From JALYGY01 sp963800975 (GTDB lineage: Bacteria > Actinomycetota > Rubrobacteria > Rubrobacterales > Rubrobacteraceae): 64,000 nt of DNA. The stretch lies in contig CAWDDB010000020.1 in the NCBI GenBank assembly GCA_963800975.1, forward strand, positions 186,001 through 250,000, given 5' to 3'. A program made the position numbers and the translations under genes. Each line of letters opens with the position of its first letter. Within the stretch, counting starts at the first letter, position 1. Below are positions 1 through 9,190 of this stretch, piece by piece. The notes under the pieces were generated by a model that saw only the letters and a program-made list of their open reading frames with translations, made no database searches and was not told the DNA's origin.

Positions 1-175
1 CCACCCAAGCCGCGAATAAGTGCTCACGCGGACCTATGTTTACTGACGCCATAACCCGAAACCGCCACTGACAAACCCACCAGCACCTACCCGTTGCTCG
101 ACCGTCTGGGCGGGGTCATGCGCACACCTCCCTTCTATGCAACGAGACGTCTCTCGTGGTCGGCGGAGAACTCCC

Positions 176-1933
176 TCACGAGGCGCCCCCCCTCATCTCC
201 CGGCGGCGCCCCTCGGTCGCATCGGTCTCCACCTGTAAGTCGTCGCCGAAAACGACGCCGTAGTCGCGCTCCGCGCCCTCCCGCGTCACGAAGCCCGCGA
301 GCACGTCGCGGCGGACGTGGTCGGGGCGCGCTCGAGCGGGTCGCCGTAACCGCCTCCGCCGCCCGTGTAGGTTGTGACGACGTCCCCGGCGTTGAGCGGG
401 AGGTTGTTGATCTTGAGCAGGCTCTGCTCCCCTTCGCCGCTCTCGACAACGACCTCGGGTCCCGTGGCGTGGTGTCCGCCCTCGAGGCCCCAGGCCGGAG
501 TGCGGGAGCGCTCGAACCATAAGTAGAGGCTGCAGTCCGTCTGCAAACGGTACTCGCGGAATAGACCGCAGCCGCCGCGCGTGCGGCCAGGACCGCCGGA
601 GTCGGGACGGAACCCGTAGCGGCCGAGCCTCACAGGGTACTTGGTCTCGTAGACCTCCACGGGGATGTCCTTGAAGCCGCCGTTCACGTTGTTGATGAGG
701 CCGTCCTGGCCGTCGCCGCTCTGCGAAGGCCCCCCAGCCGCCGGGCGTCGGCTCGAGCGCGAGGAACGGGCGCGTCAGTCCTCGGATCCAGGCCGGCGAG
801 GTCGAGATCACCATCGAGTCGCCGTAGTGGGCTCCCGCGACCTCTCCCGGCATCACCGGGGAGAGCGCCTTGACGATCAGGTCGATAAGCAGGCCGAGCG
901 GCGTGAAGTACCAGCCGCAAGGCGCAGGGCTCCTCGGCGGCCAGGATGGACTTCTCGGGGACGCGCACGGTCAGCGTCGGGAACGTGCCGCCGTCCACGG
1001 GCCTATCCGGGTTTATGAGCAGCTTGTAGGCGACCCTCGCTGCGGAGATGGTCTGCGCCTCCCCGCAATTGACCGGCCCCGAGGCGGCCTCGGAGGTGCC
1101 CTCGAGGTCCACGGTCATCTCGTCGCCCGAGACCTCGACGCGGACCCTCACCCACACGGGCTCGTCGCCGATGCCGTCGTTGTCCAGGCAGCCCTCGGCG
1201 GCGTAGGTGCCGTCTGGCAGGGCGGCGACGGCCTCGCGGTCAAGCTGGGCAGACTGGCGCGAAGATCTCCTCCTCGCGGCCCGGATGGCGTCCATGCCGA
1301 AGCGGTCGGCTATGACCCTGAAGCGCTCCTCGCCCGTGAAGCAAGCCGAGACCTGGGAGTTCATGTCCCCGACCAGGGAGTAGCCGAACCGGCTGTTGCG
1401 CCTGAGCAGGTCGACGACGTCCTGCGCGCTGCTCGTAGCCAGCGTATATCCTGGTCGGGCCCCAGCGGAAGCCCTCCTGGTAGATCTCGGTCGAGTCCAT
1501 CGGCGTGCCGGGGTCCTTGGCTCCTACATCTAGCCAGTGGGCCTCGCGTCGCGGAGAAGCCGACGAGCTCGTCGCTCGTAGAAGATCGGGGAGAAGATGG
1601 TGAAGTCGTTGAGGTGCGTGCCCTGCGAGGTAGGGATCGTTCATGTAAGAAGACGTCGCCGGGACCGAACGCCTCCTGCCCGAACCTCTCGCATGGCCAG
1701 CTTCACGCACAACCTCGAGGTTGCCGAGGAAGATGGGAAGGCCGGAGGACTGACCGAGGACGTCGCCGTCCTCGTCTAGCAGGCGCCACCGAGCAGTCTT
1801 TGCCCTCGTAGATGATCGGGGTGTAGGCCGACCGTATCAGGGTGGCGTTCATGTCCTGGGCGCAGCGAGATGAAGAGAGTTCCTTATGATCTCGGTGGTC
1901 GACGGGATCGATGGTTCCCTTTGCCTCGGCCAC
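176..1933 (-). pseudogene. hyuB: Hydantoinase B / oxoprolinase family subunit, multiply frameshifted
   Basis: The three minus-strand frames together spell one HyuB-type subunit (N-methylhydantoinase B, 5-oxoprolinase, acetophenone carboxylase superfamily). Recognisable pieces run in order: a start GTG at 1933 followed by AEAKGTIDP, then QDMNATLIRSAYTPIIYEG, STEIYQEGFRWGP, VNCGEAQTISAARVAYK and a C-terminal KINNLPLNAGDVV-TTYTGGGGGYGDPLER. They fall in different frames, so no continuous ORF exists. HyuB acts with HyuA in ATP-dependent opening of a cyclic amide or a related reaction; the substrate is unknown. It follows hyuA by 2 nt and ends the ECF-transporter operon. The residues between frame changes are well conserved, so it is either a very young pseudogene or poorly sequenced. 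An intact paralog lies at 19.6-21.3 kb. Confidence 0.8.
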
Positions 1934-1935
1934 GT

Positions 1936-4008
1936 TCAGCCCTCCTCCCTCGTGATGATCAGGTTCCCGAGCTCGTCCACCCGCGCGTCGCCAACCGGGC
2001 GCCACCACGGTGGTCGCCGTGTCCTCCTCCACGACGAGCGGCCCGGACGCCGAAAGCGCGCCGCCGGCAGCTCGGCGCGTCGGAAGATCCTGGCCCGCGT
2101 CTTGCTCGCCCTCGAAGACCACGTCCCGCGCGTCGTGTTCCGGCAGGGTCCTCTCCCTCGCCCGTGCGGAAGCCGACCATCTGCCGCGGTCGAGCTGTCC
2201 GAGCGCGGCCACCCGCACGTTGACGAACTCGACCGGCGCGCCCGGCGTAGAGTGACCGTACCGGGTCTTGTATGCCGCGTGGAACCTGTCATCCAGGGCA
2301 TCCAGGGTCGCACCGGTGACCCTGCCGTCTCGGGGATCTCGACGTTCACGAAGTACTCCTGTCCGACGTAGCGCATGTCGGCCGTGCGCACGCAGCTCCA
2401 TGCGTTGCTTGCGACACGTCCTCCTCCCGCAAGACGCTGGCGCGCCTGCATCTTCCAGATCCGAGTAGACGGACCCGAGCTCATCCGGCGACGGATTCGT
2501 CCATCTGACGGTAGAAGGTCCGCGTCGACGTCGTGCCGGATGTCCGTCTGGAGCATGCCGCAGGCCGAGAAGGTGCCTGGCGCCGGGGGCACGACCACCT
2601 CGCGCGATCTCCAGCTCCTCGGCCAGCGCGCATCGCGTGCATGGGGCCCGGCGCCGCCGAAGGCGACGAGCGAGTAGCTCGCGCGGGTCTATGCCCTGCT
2701 GCACCGTGATGGTTCGCATCGCGTCGGCCATCTTGCGCGTTGATGATCGCCAGGATCCCCTCGGCCAGCTCCTGCTCGCCGCAGGCCGAGCTCGGCCGGC
2801 GACGTCCCGGATCGCCCGCTTCGGCGGCCCCGACGTCGAGCGCCATCTCGCCGCCGAGGAAGTATTCCGGGTCGATGCGGCCGAGAAAGAGGTTGGCGTC
2901 GGTGACCGTCGGCTGCGTGCCGCCGCGGCCGTAGCAGGCCGGGCCCGGGATCGGCCCCCGCGCTCTTGGGACCGACCCGCAGGCCCCGGCCTCGAGCGAA
3001 GGCGAGCGAGCCGCCGCCCGCTCCGATGGTGTGGATGTCGACGAGCGGACATGAGCACCGGGAGGCCCTCGAGCTCTATCTCCGTGGAGACGTCGAGGGC
3101 TGGCCCTCGACGACGAGGCTCGCGTCGAACGAGGTCCCGCCCATGTCGACGCACAGGAGGTTCGGGCGGCCGAGCGCCTCGCGCCAGGCGCGCCGCCGCC
3201 GATGGTCCCGCCGACCGGGCCGGAGAGCAGCGTCTGTATCGGGAGCTCGCGCGCGGCGCGCGGCGCGTCGTCACGCCGCCGTTGGACTGCATGACGTGCA
3301 GCGGCTCGCCCCGAAGCCGCGCTCGTGCAGCTGGCCCTCCAGGCTGCTCCAGGTATCCGCTCGACGGTCGGGGCGATGTAGGCGTTGAGCACGCGCAGAG
3401 GAGCTGCGCTCGTACTCGCGCCACTCGGGCGCGACCTCGTGCGAGAGCGAGACCGAGAGGCCCGGCAGCGCTCGCTATGAGGATCTCGCGCGCCCGCAGC
3501 TCGTGCTCGGGGTTGACGTAGGCGTGCAGGAAGCACGACCGCGACGGAGCCGATGTCCTCGCGCTCGATCTTCTCGACTATCCGGTCGAAGTCCTCCTCG
3601 TGGATGGCGTCTTCCACCGTGCCGTCGTAGAGCATGCGCTCGCGCAGGGTGTGGACGTCCCAGGGTGGGATCAGGGGCTCCGGCTTGCGGTACTGCAGCG
3701 CGAAGAGCTGCTTGCGGTCGCCGCGGGCCGATGGAGTACACGTCACCGAAACCCTCGGTGGTGATGAACAGCACCCGCTCGCCGCGCCTCTCCAGGAAGG
3801 CGTTGAGGCCAACCGTGGTGCCGTGCACCAGGAAGGAGATCTCGCCCGGCTCCTCCACCAGCCCCGTCAGGCCCGTGATGACGCCGCAGGCCGGGTCGTC
3901 CGGGGTGCTCAAGACCTTGCCCGTGAACGCCCTGCGCTCCCGCTCGTCGTAGACGACCAGATCCGTAAAGGTTCCACCTATGTCCACGGACACGCGATAC
4001 CTCGTCAC
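1936..4008 (-). pseudogene. hyuA: Hydantoinase A / oxoprolinase family subunit, multiply frameshifted
   Basis: The gene opens with an intact N-terminus from GTG 4008 (RYRVSVDIGGTFTDLVVYDE, the acetate-kinase-like nucleotide fold of the HyuA family), with a GGGGGAGGG ribosome site. The frame holds to about 3727 and then changes repeatedly. Single extra bases near 3726, 3537, 3398 and 3356 each restore the expected family sequence when removed (for example VAVCFLHAYVNPEHELRARE). Later fragments include LPIQTLLSGPVGGTIGG and a C-terminus ending LIITREEG at 1936. HyuA supplies the ATP-binding half of the HyuAB enzyme. It lies 87 nt after ecfT, suggesting cotranscription with the importer. As written it cannot make a full-length protein. 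Confidence 0.82.
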
Positions 4009-4095
4009 GCAGCCCTCCCCCTCTCGTCTCGTTGCTCATCCCTCGACACCAGAAACGTGGGCTCGGGGCTCTTCTCCGCGTTTGCTCGCATCTTC

Positions 4096-4950
4096 CTAAC
4101 CCAGACCCAAGAGATTGGTGGTAAACGTGTACTTGGCGACGCCTAGCAAGCCGAGCAGGAAGCCGGCAACCATGAGGACCGTGAGGACAGCGGCGGCGAT
4201 CCAGTCGCTCGCGTCGAACCGCAGGGGCTTGAGCTCGGTGCGGTTGTCTACGTCGTAGCCGAAGCCGCGGGACATCATCGCCGAGGCCATCGCCTCCGCG
4301 GCCTGGAAGGACCGGAAGAAGGTCGGGACCGCTATCGGGATGTAGGCGCGGAAGCGGGCGATGGGGTTCGAGACCTTGGTGTTCCAGGCCCTGGACTGCT
4401 GGGCCTCCATAACGGCCGTGAGCTGCCCGATAACCACGGGGATGTAGGCTATGGTCATCGAGAGCGCCATCCCGATCTCCGGCGGCACGCCCATCTTGAC
4501 GACCGCGAGCGCGAGCTCCGAGGGCGAGACGGTCTTTATGAGGACGAGCGTGCTGAGCACGAGGACGAGCAACCGTATGAGGGTCCCGGCGCTGAAGATC
4601 AGGGTCTCCCAGTACAGCGGCACCGCAGGCAGCACGGGGAAGCTCTCCGGGATAACGTAGCCGATAAGGTTGGCTTCGCCGGGGTCGGGCGGTCTCCAGA
4701 ACGCCAGGTTGGCGACGAGGACGAACGCCACGAACGGCAGCACGGGGACCAGGTGCTTCAGGTTCTCGCCTACGGTGATACCGGCCACCCGCGCGTAGGC
4801 GAAGACGCTCGCGAGTAGCGCGAGCAGAAAGATCGGGTCGTTCCACGTCGCCAGCGTCACGTTGATGGCGAGCCACCACAGCAGCTTGACGCGCGGGTCG
4901 AGGCGGTGGATCAGGGTGTCCCTGTCCTGGTAGGCAACCTCAAACGCCAT
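4096..4950 (-). CDS. ecfT: ECF transporter transmembrane component (EcfT)
   Basis: About 284 residues with several hydrophobic segments, beginning MAFEVAYQDRDTLIHRLDPR. The HRLDPRVKLLWW opening is typical of EcfT/CbiQ proteins, and SRAWN and MSRGFGYD correspond to the paired cytoplasmic coupling motifs (classically Ala-Arg-Gly) that contact the ATPases. The start is set at ATG 4950 because GGGGG lies just upstream; an in-frame extension to 5019 has no support. It overlaps the ATPase gene by 11 nt, so translation is probably coupled. It is the membrane scaffold joining the S component to the ATPases. The cargo is unknown. Confidence 0.9.
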   Translation of the reverse strand: MAFEVAYQDRDTLIHRLDPRVKLLWWLAINVTLATWNDPIFLLALLASVFAYARVAGITVGENLKHLVPVLPFVAFVLVANLAFWRPPDPGEANLIGYVIPESFPVLPAVPLYWETLIFSAGTLIRLLVLVLSTLVLIKTVSPSELALAVVKMGVPPEIGMALSMTIAYIPVVIGQLTAVMEAQQSRAWNTKVSNPIARFRAYIPIAVPTFFRSFQAAEAMASAMMSRGFGYDVDNRTELKPLRFDASDWIAAAVLTVLMVAGFLLGLLGVAKYTFTTNLLGLG

Positions 4951-6688
4951 CGGCAGCCCCCTTTCGCACGGTGCCGAGCATCTCGACGGCCTCGTCCACC
5001 GTAAGCCAGGCCTCCCCATAGCCGAGCGCCCTGCCGAGGGCCGTCACCTGCGGCGGGCGCAGGGAGGAGGCCGCCAGCTCGTCCTCGGCCAGGAACGCCT
5101 CCCTCGTCGGGGCGTCGAGCAGGACGGTCCCTTCGGACATGATCACGACCCGGTCGCAGTACTCGGCGGCGAGGTTCATGTCGTGGGTTATGACGACCAC
5201 CGTTTGCTCGTCGGCGTGCAGCCTGACCGCGAGGTCCATGATCTCCTTGGCCCGCTTGAAGTCCTGCCCCGTCGTCGGCTCGTCCAGCACCAGGATGTCC
5301 GGCTTCATCGCCATCACCGCCGCGACCGCGACCCGCTGCTTCTCACCCTTGCTGAGGAAGAACGGGTTCTTCTCGAGGAGGTGCGAGATCTCCAGGTCTT
5401 GCGCGGCCTCCCTTACGCGGGTGTCCACCTCTTCCTCGGAGAGGCCGACGTTCTGGGGTCCGAAGGAGATCTCCTCCCTTACGTTCATCTTGAAGATCTG
5501 GGCGTCCGGGTTCTGGAAGATGTAGCCGACGGCGAGCGCCATCTCGGCTATGCTGGCCCCCCGTGTGTCGTGCCCGGCCACCCTGACCGTCCCCTCGGTC
5601 GGCTTGAGGAGCCCGTTGAAGTGCTTGACGAGCGTGGACTTGCCCGACCCGTTCTGGCCGAGCACGGCGATGAACTCGCCGCGCCCTATCTCGAGGTCCA
5701 CGTCCTGTATGGCCCTGGTCCCATCCTCGTAGACGTGGGAGAGCCCGCGCACGCTCACGACCGTCTCCTCGCCCTCGTGCTGCTCGCGGCGGGGAGGCAG
5801 GCGGGGAGCGCTGGCTAGCTCCTCGCGGTCCACTAGGGGAGATAGCACCTCTACGCCGGCCTCGACGCCTATGGGCAGCTCGTCGATCGGCCATCCGGCC
5901 GATCGAAGCCTGGCGCAAAGCAGCGTGATCTGGGGCACGCTCAGGCCGACCGAGTCGATGTACTCGACGTGCTCGAGCACCTCCCTGACGGGTCCGCGGT
6001 GCAGGATCTCGCCCTCGTTCATCACGATCATCTCGTCCACGAGGTCGGAGAGCTCCTCGATCTTGTGCTCCACGAGCAGCGTGGTCCGGTTCTCCTCGCG
6101 AGCTAGCCGGGCCACCAGCCCAAGCACCTGCTGGCTGCCTAGCGGGTCTATGTTCGAGGTCGGCTCGTCCAGGACGAGAACGAGGGGCTCGAATGAGAGT
6201 ATCGCGGCCAGGGCGCAGGCCTGCTGCTGACCCCCGGACAGTTTGTGCGGGTTCTTGCGCCTGTGCCTCTTCAGGCGCGTCAGGTCCAGGAGGCGCTCGG
6301 CCCTCTCCCGGATGACGTCCGGCGGCAGCCCGTAGTTGCAGGCGCCGAAGACGATCTCGTCCTCCACCGTGGGGTTGAAGAGCTGGGTCTCGGGGTCCTG
6401 TCCCAAGACCCCGACGATCTTGGAGAGCGAGCTGACCCCGAGGTTGCGGGTGTCGTACCTCCCGGCGACAGTGACGTTGCCCCCGAAAGAGCCCTTGAAC
6501 TCGTGCGGGATCAGGCCGTTGGCGGCCCTGCAGACTGTCGTCTTGCCCGCGCCGCTCGGCCCCGTCACGAGCACGACCTTCCCCTCCGTGAGGTCTATGG
6601 ACGCATCGCGCACGACCCGCTCCCCGCCCTTGTAGGCGAATGAGACCCCCTCGTAGACGAGCGGGCGTATCCCGTCGTCATCCGTCAC
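4940..6688 (-). CDS. ECF transporter duplicated ATPase (EcfA-EcfA' fusion)
   Basis: The protein has 582 residues with two complete ABC ATPase domains in tandem. Domain 1 has Walker A GPSGAGKTT (about 43-51), signature LSGGQQQA and Walker B LVLVLDEPTS. Domain 2 has Walker A GQNGSGKST (about 345), signature LSKGEKQR and Walker B ILVLDEPTTG. It powers an energy-coupling-factor importer with the T and S proteins encoded on either side. Fusion of the two ATPases resembles YkoD-type systems, where thiamin precursors are carried, but here the neighbours are hydantoinase genes. It starts at GTG 6688 behind a GGGGGG ribosome site, 12 nt after the S component stop. Both sites look catalytically intact. 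Confidence 0.92.
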   Translation of the reverse strand: MTDDDGIRPLVYEGVSFAYKGGERVVRDASIDLTEGKVVLVTGPSGAGKTTVCRAANGLIPHEFKGSFGGNVTVAGRYDTRNLGVSSLSKIVGVLGQDPETQLFNPTVEDEIVFGACNYGLPPDVIRERAERLLDLTRLKRHRRKNPHKLSGGQQQACALAAILSFEPLVLVLDEPTSNIDPLGSQQVLGLVARLAREENRTTLLVEHKIEELSDLVDEMIVMNEGEILHRGPVREVLEHVEYIDSVGLSVPQITLLCARLRSAGWPIDELPIGVEAGVEVLSPLVDREELASAPRLPPRREQHEGEETVVSVRGLSHVYEDGTRAIQDVDLEIGRGEFIAVLGQNGSGKSTLVKHFNGLLKPTEGTVRVAGHDTRGASIAEMALAVGYIFQNPDAQIFKMNVREEISFGPQNVGLSEEEVDTRVREAAQDLEISHLLEKNPFFLSKGEKQRVAVAAVMAMKPDILVLDEPTTGQDFKRAKEIMDLAVRLHADEQTVVVITHDMNLAAEYCDRVVIMSEGTVLLDAPTREAFLAEDELAASSLRPPQVTALGRALGYGEAWLTVDEAVEMLGTVRKGAADGV

Positions 6689-6700
6689 GTGGTTACCCCC

Positions 6701-7333
6701 CTACTGCGCCCTGGGCTCCGGAGAGGCCTGGGCCTCGTCCGCCTGCCCCACTTCCTCCTGGTCCCGCTGCCACGGCCACCGCCACTCGGGCGCGACGAAC
6801 TGCGGCGCGCGGGCAAGCACGAGGGCCGGAATAAGGAAGTAGATCGCCAGGTAGACCCAGTAGGCGTAGCCGAACTGGAGCACGAGCTGAGCTCTGAAGG
6901 GGATGATCTGCAGCACGAACGAGTAGAGCCCGATCCACCACCAGTACTGGAAGAACAGCGCGATCATGGTGATGACCAGGTACCCGATGAGGCGCCGCGT
7001 CGGGTTCTCTATGCGATACACCCTCGGGTAAAGCGCGGCGAGGATCAGGACGTGTATCGCGAACCCGGGCCACCCGATGATCCCGACCTGCCCCGTGACC
7101 GCGTCGACGAAGGCCACGATGACCCCGACTATCGGGCCGCCGATCATGGTCGCCAGCGAGAGCCAGATGCCGCTCAAGCTGAAGTTCACGCCGGGCAGAT
7201 ACCCAGGGATCGAGATCTGCAACAGCTCGAAGGCGCCCGCGATCGCGCCGAAGATGACCGTGATGGCGACCTGCCTGGCGCTCAGGATAGGCTTTCTCTG
7301 CACCAACTCTGTCTGGCTGCTCGAAGACTGCAT
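6701..7333 (-). CDS. ECF transporter S component (substrate-binding membrane subunit)
   Basis: About 210 residues, strongly hydrophobic, with roughly six membrane segments. It has a charged N-terminus (QRKPILSARQVAITVIFGAI) and a polar C-terminal tail. Size, topology and position directly before the fused ATPase identify the S component, which decides what the importer carries. The subfamily is not recognised. GTG 7342 and ATG 7339 are also possible starts; ATG 7333 has the better spacing to AAAAGGGG. The first gene after the XRE-cupin regulator (91 nt gap), it heads a run reading S, A, T, hyuA, hyuB. A cyclic amide, hydantoin or pyrimidine-like compound is a reasonable inferred cargo. Confidence 0.85.
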   Translation of the reverse strand: MQSSSSQTELVQRKPILSARQVAITVIFGAIAGAFELLQISIPGYLPGVNFSLSGIWLSLATMIGGPIVGVIVAFVDAVTGQVGIIGWPGFAIHVLILAALYPRVYRIENPTRRLIGYLVITMIALFFQYWWWIGLYSFVLQIIPFRAQLVLQFGYAYWVYLAIYFLIPALVLARAPQFVAPEWRWPWQRDQEEVGQADEAQASPEPRAQ

Positions 7334-7433
7334 CCACATCACCCCTTTTCGAGTAGTGGTCTTCCCTATGCCAGCTCGAGCCCCACGCCGGGGCGACCTT
7401 TCTAGACCGTGTCCGTTGCCTCCTCTTCCACAG

Positions 7434-8006
7434 CTAGATGAACCTCGGCGTCAGGACCCAAAGGATCTTCGTGGGCTCTTTCGTGTCGTTGCGTATCGCG
7501 TGAGGCACGGTCGAGAGGAGGTGGATGCTGTCTCCCGGACCCAGCCGGTGATCCTCGCCGTCCACGGTGAAGATCACCTCTCCCTCGACGACGTATGCGA
7601 ACTCCTCGCCCTCATGACTGTACGGCTCCTCCAGGTCGCTGTTGGACCGTATGGTAACCAGCAAGGGCTCGAGAACGAGCCCCGGAGCCCTGGGCGAGAG
7701 TACCTCGTACACTCGCTGGCTGGAGGCGATAGAAAGCTGATTGTCCTCGTCTGCCCTGCTCACGTGCGGCAACGGGTGCGATACACGCACCTTGCGTTCG
7801 GACTCGAACAGGTCTGCCAGATCCGTATCCAGTGCCTTCGCGACGTTGTTCAGGGAGGTCAGCGCGAGCGAAGAGCGGCCCCGCTCCACCATGGATAGGA
7901 AACCCGTCGACAACCCAGACATCTCGCTCAACTCCCTGAGCGACAGGCCCTTCTCCTTGCGAAGCGTCCGGATCGCCTTGCCAACCGCGACGATCTCCTC
8001 CTCCAG
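7434..8006 (-). CDS. XRE-family regulator with C-terminal cupin domain
   Basis: The N-terminal helix-turn-helix reads GKAIRTLRKEKGLSLRELSE followed by SGLSTGFLSMVERGRSS. The C-terminal half is a small cupin (YSHEGEEFAYVVEGEVIFTV, then HRLGPGDSIHLLSTVPHAIRN). This PuuR-like layout senses a small ligand in the cupin and represses or activates neighbouring uptake and catabolic genes, here probably the ECF/hyu operon. The start is unusual. A TGA lies in frame six codons before LEEEIVAVGK, and the only start-like codon before the helix-turn-helix is CTG at 8006. The first ATG (7931) would delete half of the DNA-binding domain. Either CTG is used or there is a frame error upstream. Confidence 0.85.
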   Translation of the reverse strand: MEEEIVAVGKAIRTLRKEKGLSLRELSEMSGLSTGFLSMVERGRSSLALTSLNNVAKALDTDLADLFESERKVRVSHPLPHVSRADEDNQLSIASSQRVYEVLSPRAPGLVLEPLLVTIRSNSDLEEPYSHEGEEFAYVVEGEVIFTVDGEDHRLGPGDSIHLLSTVPHAIRNDTKEPTKILWVLTPRFI

Positions 8007-8364
8007 CCGGTGGGAATCGTCTCAGGTCTCGGCTTTGCCTACTACACGCCACCTCCGCCGCAGAGTTCTTCTCTACTGAATTTTTCTACCCAGTTTTCTA
8101 TCAGAGCGAACATCGAGCAGCAGCCAGGGGCAGAAAGGAGGGCGCAGATGGGGATGAGCCTGGGCGCGATCCGACCGTACTGACGAGCAGCTAGGCATGT
8201 AGCGCTAGCGTGCTCTAGCAGCTTGTAGAAGAGCTCGGCCTTACCGCGGAGTGGGGGTTTCGTGCCTATGTCATCAGGGCTCGTAGCGCTGCTCCTCATC
8301 TGCCATCGGCACCCGGAGCCTGCTACCTGAGACCCGCAGCTGCCTTCGACATACCAAACAGCAC
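8007..8364. other. Intergenic region without a supported gene
   Basis: About 360 nt between the XRE-cupin gene and the PIN toxin gene. I see no ORF with a plausible start and family. It contains the presumed promoter of the regulator and a short AT-richer stretch (8070-8110). A 14-nt string, CAGCACCTACCCGT, at 8359-8372 also occurs at 81-94; it is too short to interpret. Confidence 0.5.
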
Positions 8365-8790
8365 CTACCCGTCCTCACGAAACGGGTTCACGACCGTGAG
8401 GCTCTCGATCCGCTGTCCGTGCTGGAGATCTTCGGTCAGAAGTTGTTCCGCCCCTCCTCTGACCGCGGCCTCCACGATCAAGGCATCCCAGAAGGATAGA
8501 GACATGCTCCTGCCGCGCTCGATGGCGGCGAAGATCATCGCCTCGTCTACCCGCACAACAGGTAGCCGGGCGAAGTCCCTTACCCTCGCAGCGGCTCGCT
8601 CCGGGGAGAGGGGCATCGCGAGCTTGCGCGTCGCGTTGACGTAGAACTCTTGCAGCACCTGAGTACTCAGTACCGCCAGGTTATCCTCAACGGACCTTTC
8701 AAACACGTCGATGGCCCTAGCCTTCTTCAGCGGCTCGTCATCGTCGAAAATGTAGAGCAACACATTGGTATCGAAGAAGGAACGCTTCAC
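8365..8790 (-). CDS. PIN-domain ribonuclease toxin (VapC-like)
   Basis: 141 residues beginning MKRSFFDTNVLLYIFDDDEP. The acidic PIN-domain residues are visible: Asp7 in FFDTNVLLY, Glu48 in LQEFYVNAT, Asp102 in SFWDALIVEAA and Glu119/Asp121 in LLTEDLQHG. The arrangement predicts a metal-dependent ribonuclease of the VapC type. The gene overlaps the upstream small gene by 4 nt (ATGA), the usual toxin-antitoxin arrangement, and the products should form a neutralised complex. The RNA target cannot be read from the sequence. Confidence 0.9.
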   Translation of the reverse strand: MKRSFFDTNVLLYIFDDDEPLKKARAIDVFERSVEDNLAVLSTQVLQEFYVNATRKLAMPLSPERAAARVRDFARLPVVRVDEAMIFAAIERGRSMSLSFWDALIVEAAVRGGAEQLLTEDLQHGQRIESLTVVNPFREDG

Positions 8791-9047
8791 CTTTTCGGAT
8801 ACCGACCGAGCCTCTCCTCATAGGCGTCTTCCCGCTTCCACTTGCGCCCGCCAGGACCCGAGCCTGTGCCCCCACGCCTGGCATCCTCGATAATCCTTCG
8901 GGCAGCCTCGACCCGCTCACGCCTCCTGCCGGCGTACTCCTCCAGGTACTCCCGCAGTACCGCGTTGACAGACGTGTCCTCCTCCAAAGCTCGAATCCTC
9001 GCCTGCTTTAACGTATCCGAGTTTACCGTGATGGTAAGGTTGGCCAT
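8787..9047 (-). CDS. Ribbon-helix-helix antitoxin of the PIN toxin
   Basis: 86 residues beginning MANLTITVNSDTLKQARIRA, the N-terminal beta strand and helix of a ribbon-helix-helix DNA-binding fold. A charged C-terminal tail (RRIIEDARRGG to the end) probably wraps the toxin. ATG 9047 is chosen because GGAGGTGGC immediately precedes it; the longer reading from 9065 lacks a ribosome site. The 3' end overlaps the toxin start. By family habit it represses its own operon, but no clear operator dyad is visible upstream. Confidence 0.87.
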   Translation of the reverse strand: MANLTITVNSDTLKQARIRALEEDTSVNAVLREYLEEYAGRRRERVEAARRIIEDARRGGTGSGPGGRKWKREDAYEERLGRYPKR

Positions 9048-9190
9048 GCCACCTCCTACTTGCACGGGATCAGTGTAGCACGGAATCCGGCTTCGACGGA
9101 ATGGGCCGTTAGATATCGATTGGACCGTTTCGGGAGGGGCTTACTGAACTCTTGACCATAGGAGCGACATCTCGTCGGGTCTACGCAACC

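Noticed and set aside
8042..8299. 85-codon minus-strand frame between the regulator and the PIN gene
   Set aside because: No ribosome site or family resemblance; several cysteine and basic clusters look like random GC-rich translation.
81..8372. 14-nt string CAGCACCTACCCGT at 81-94 and 8359-8372 as a flanking repeat of the hyu/ECF region
   Set aside because: It is short, has no accompanying integrase, tRNA or mobile gene, and may be chance; not enough to call attachment sites.
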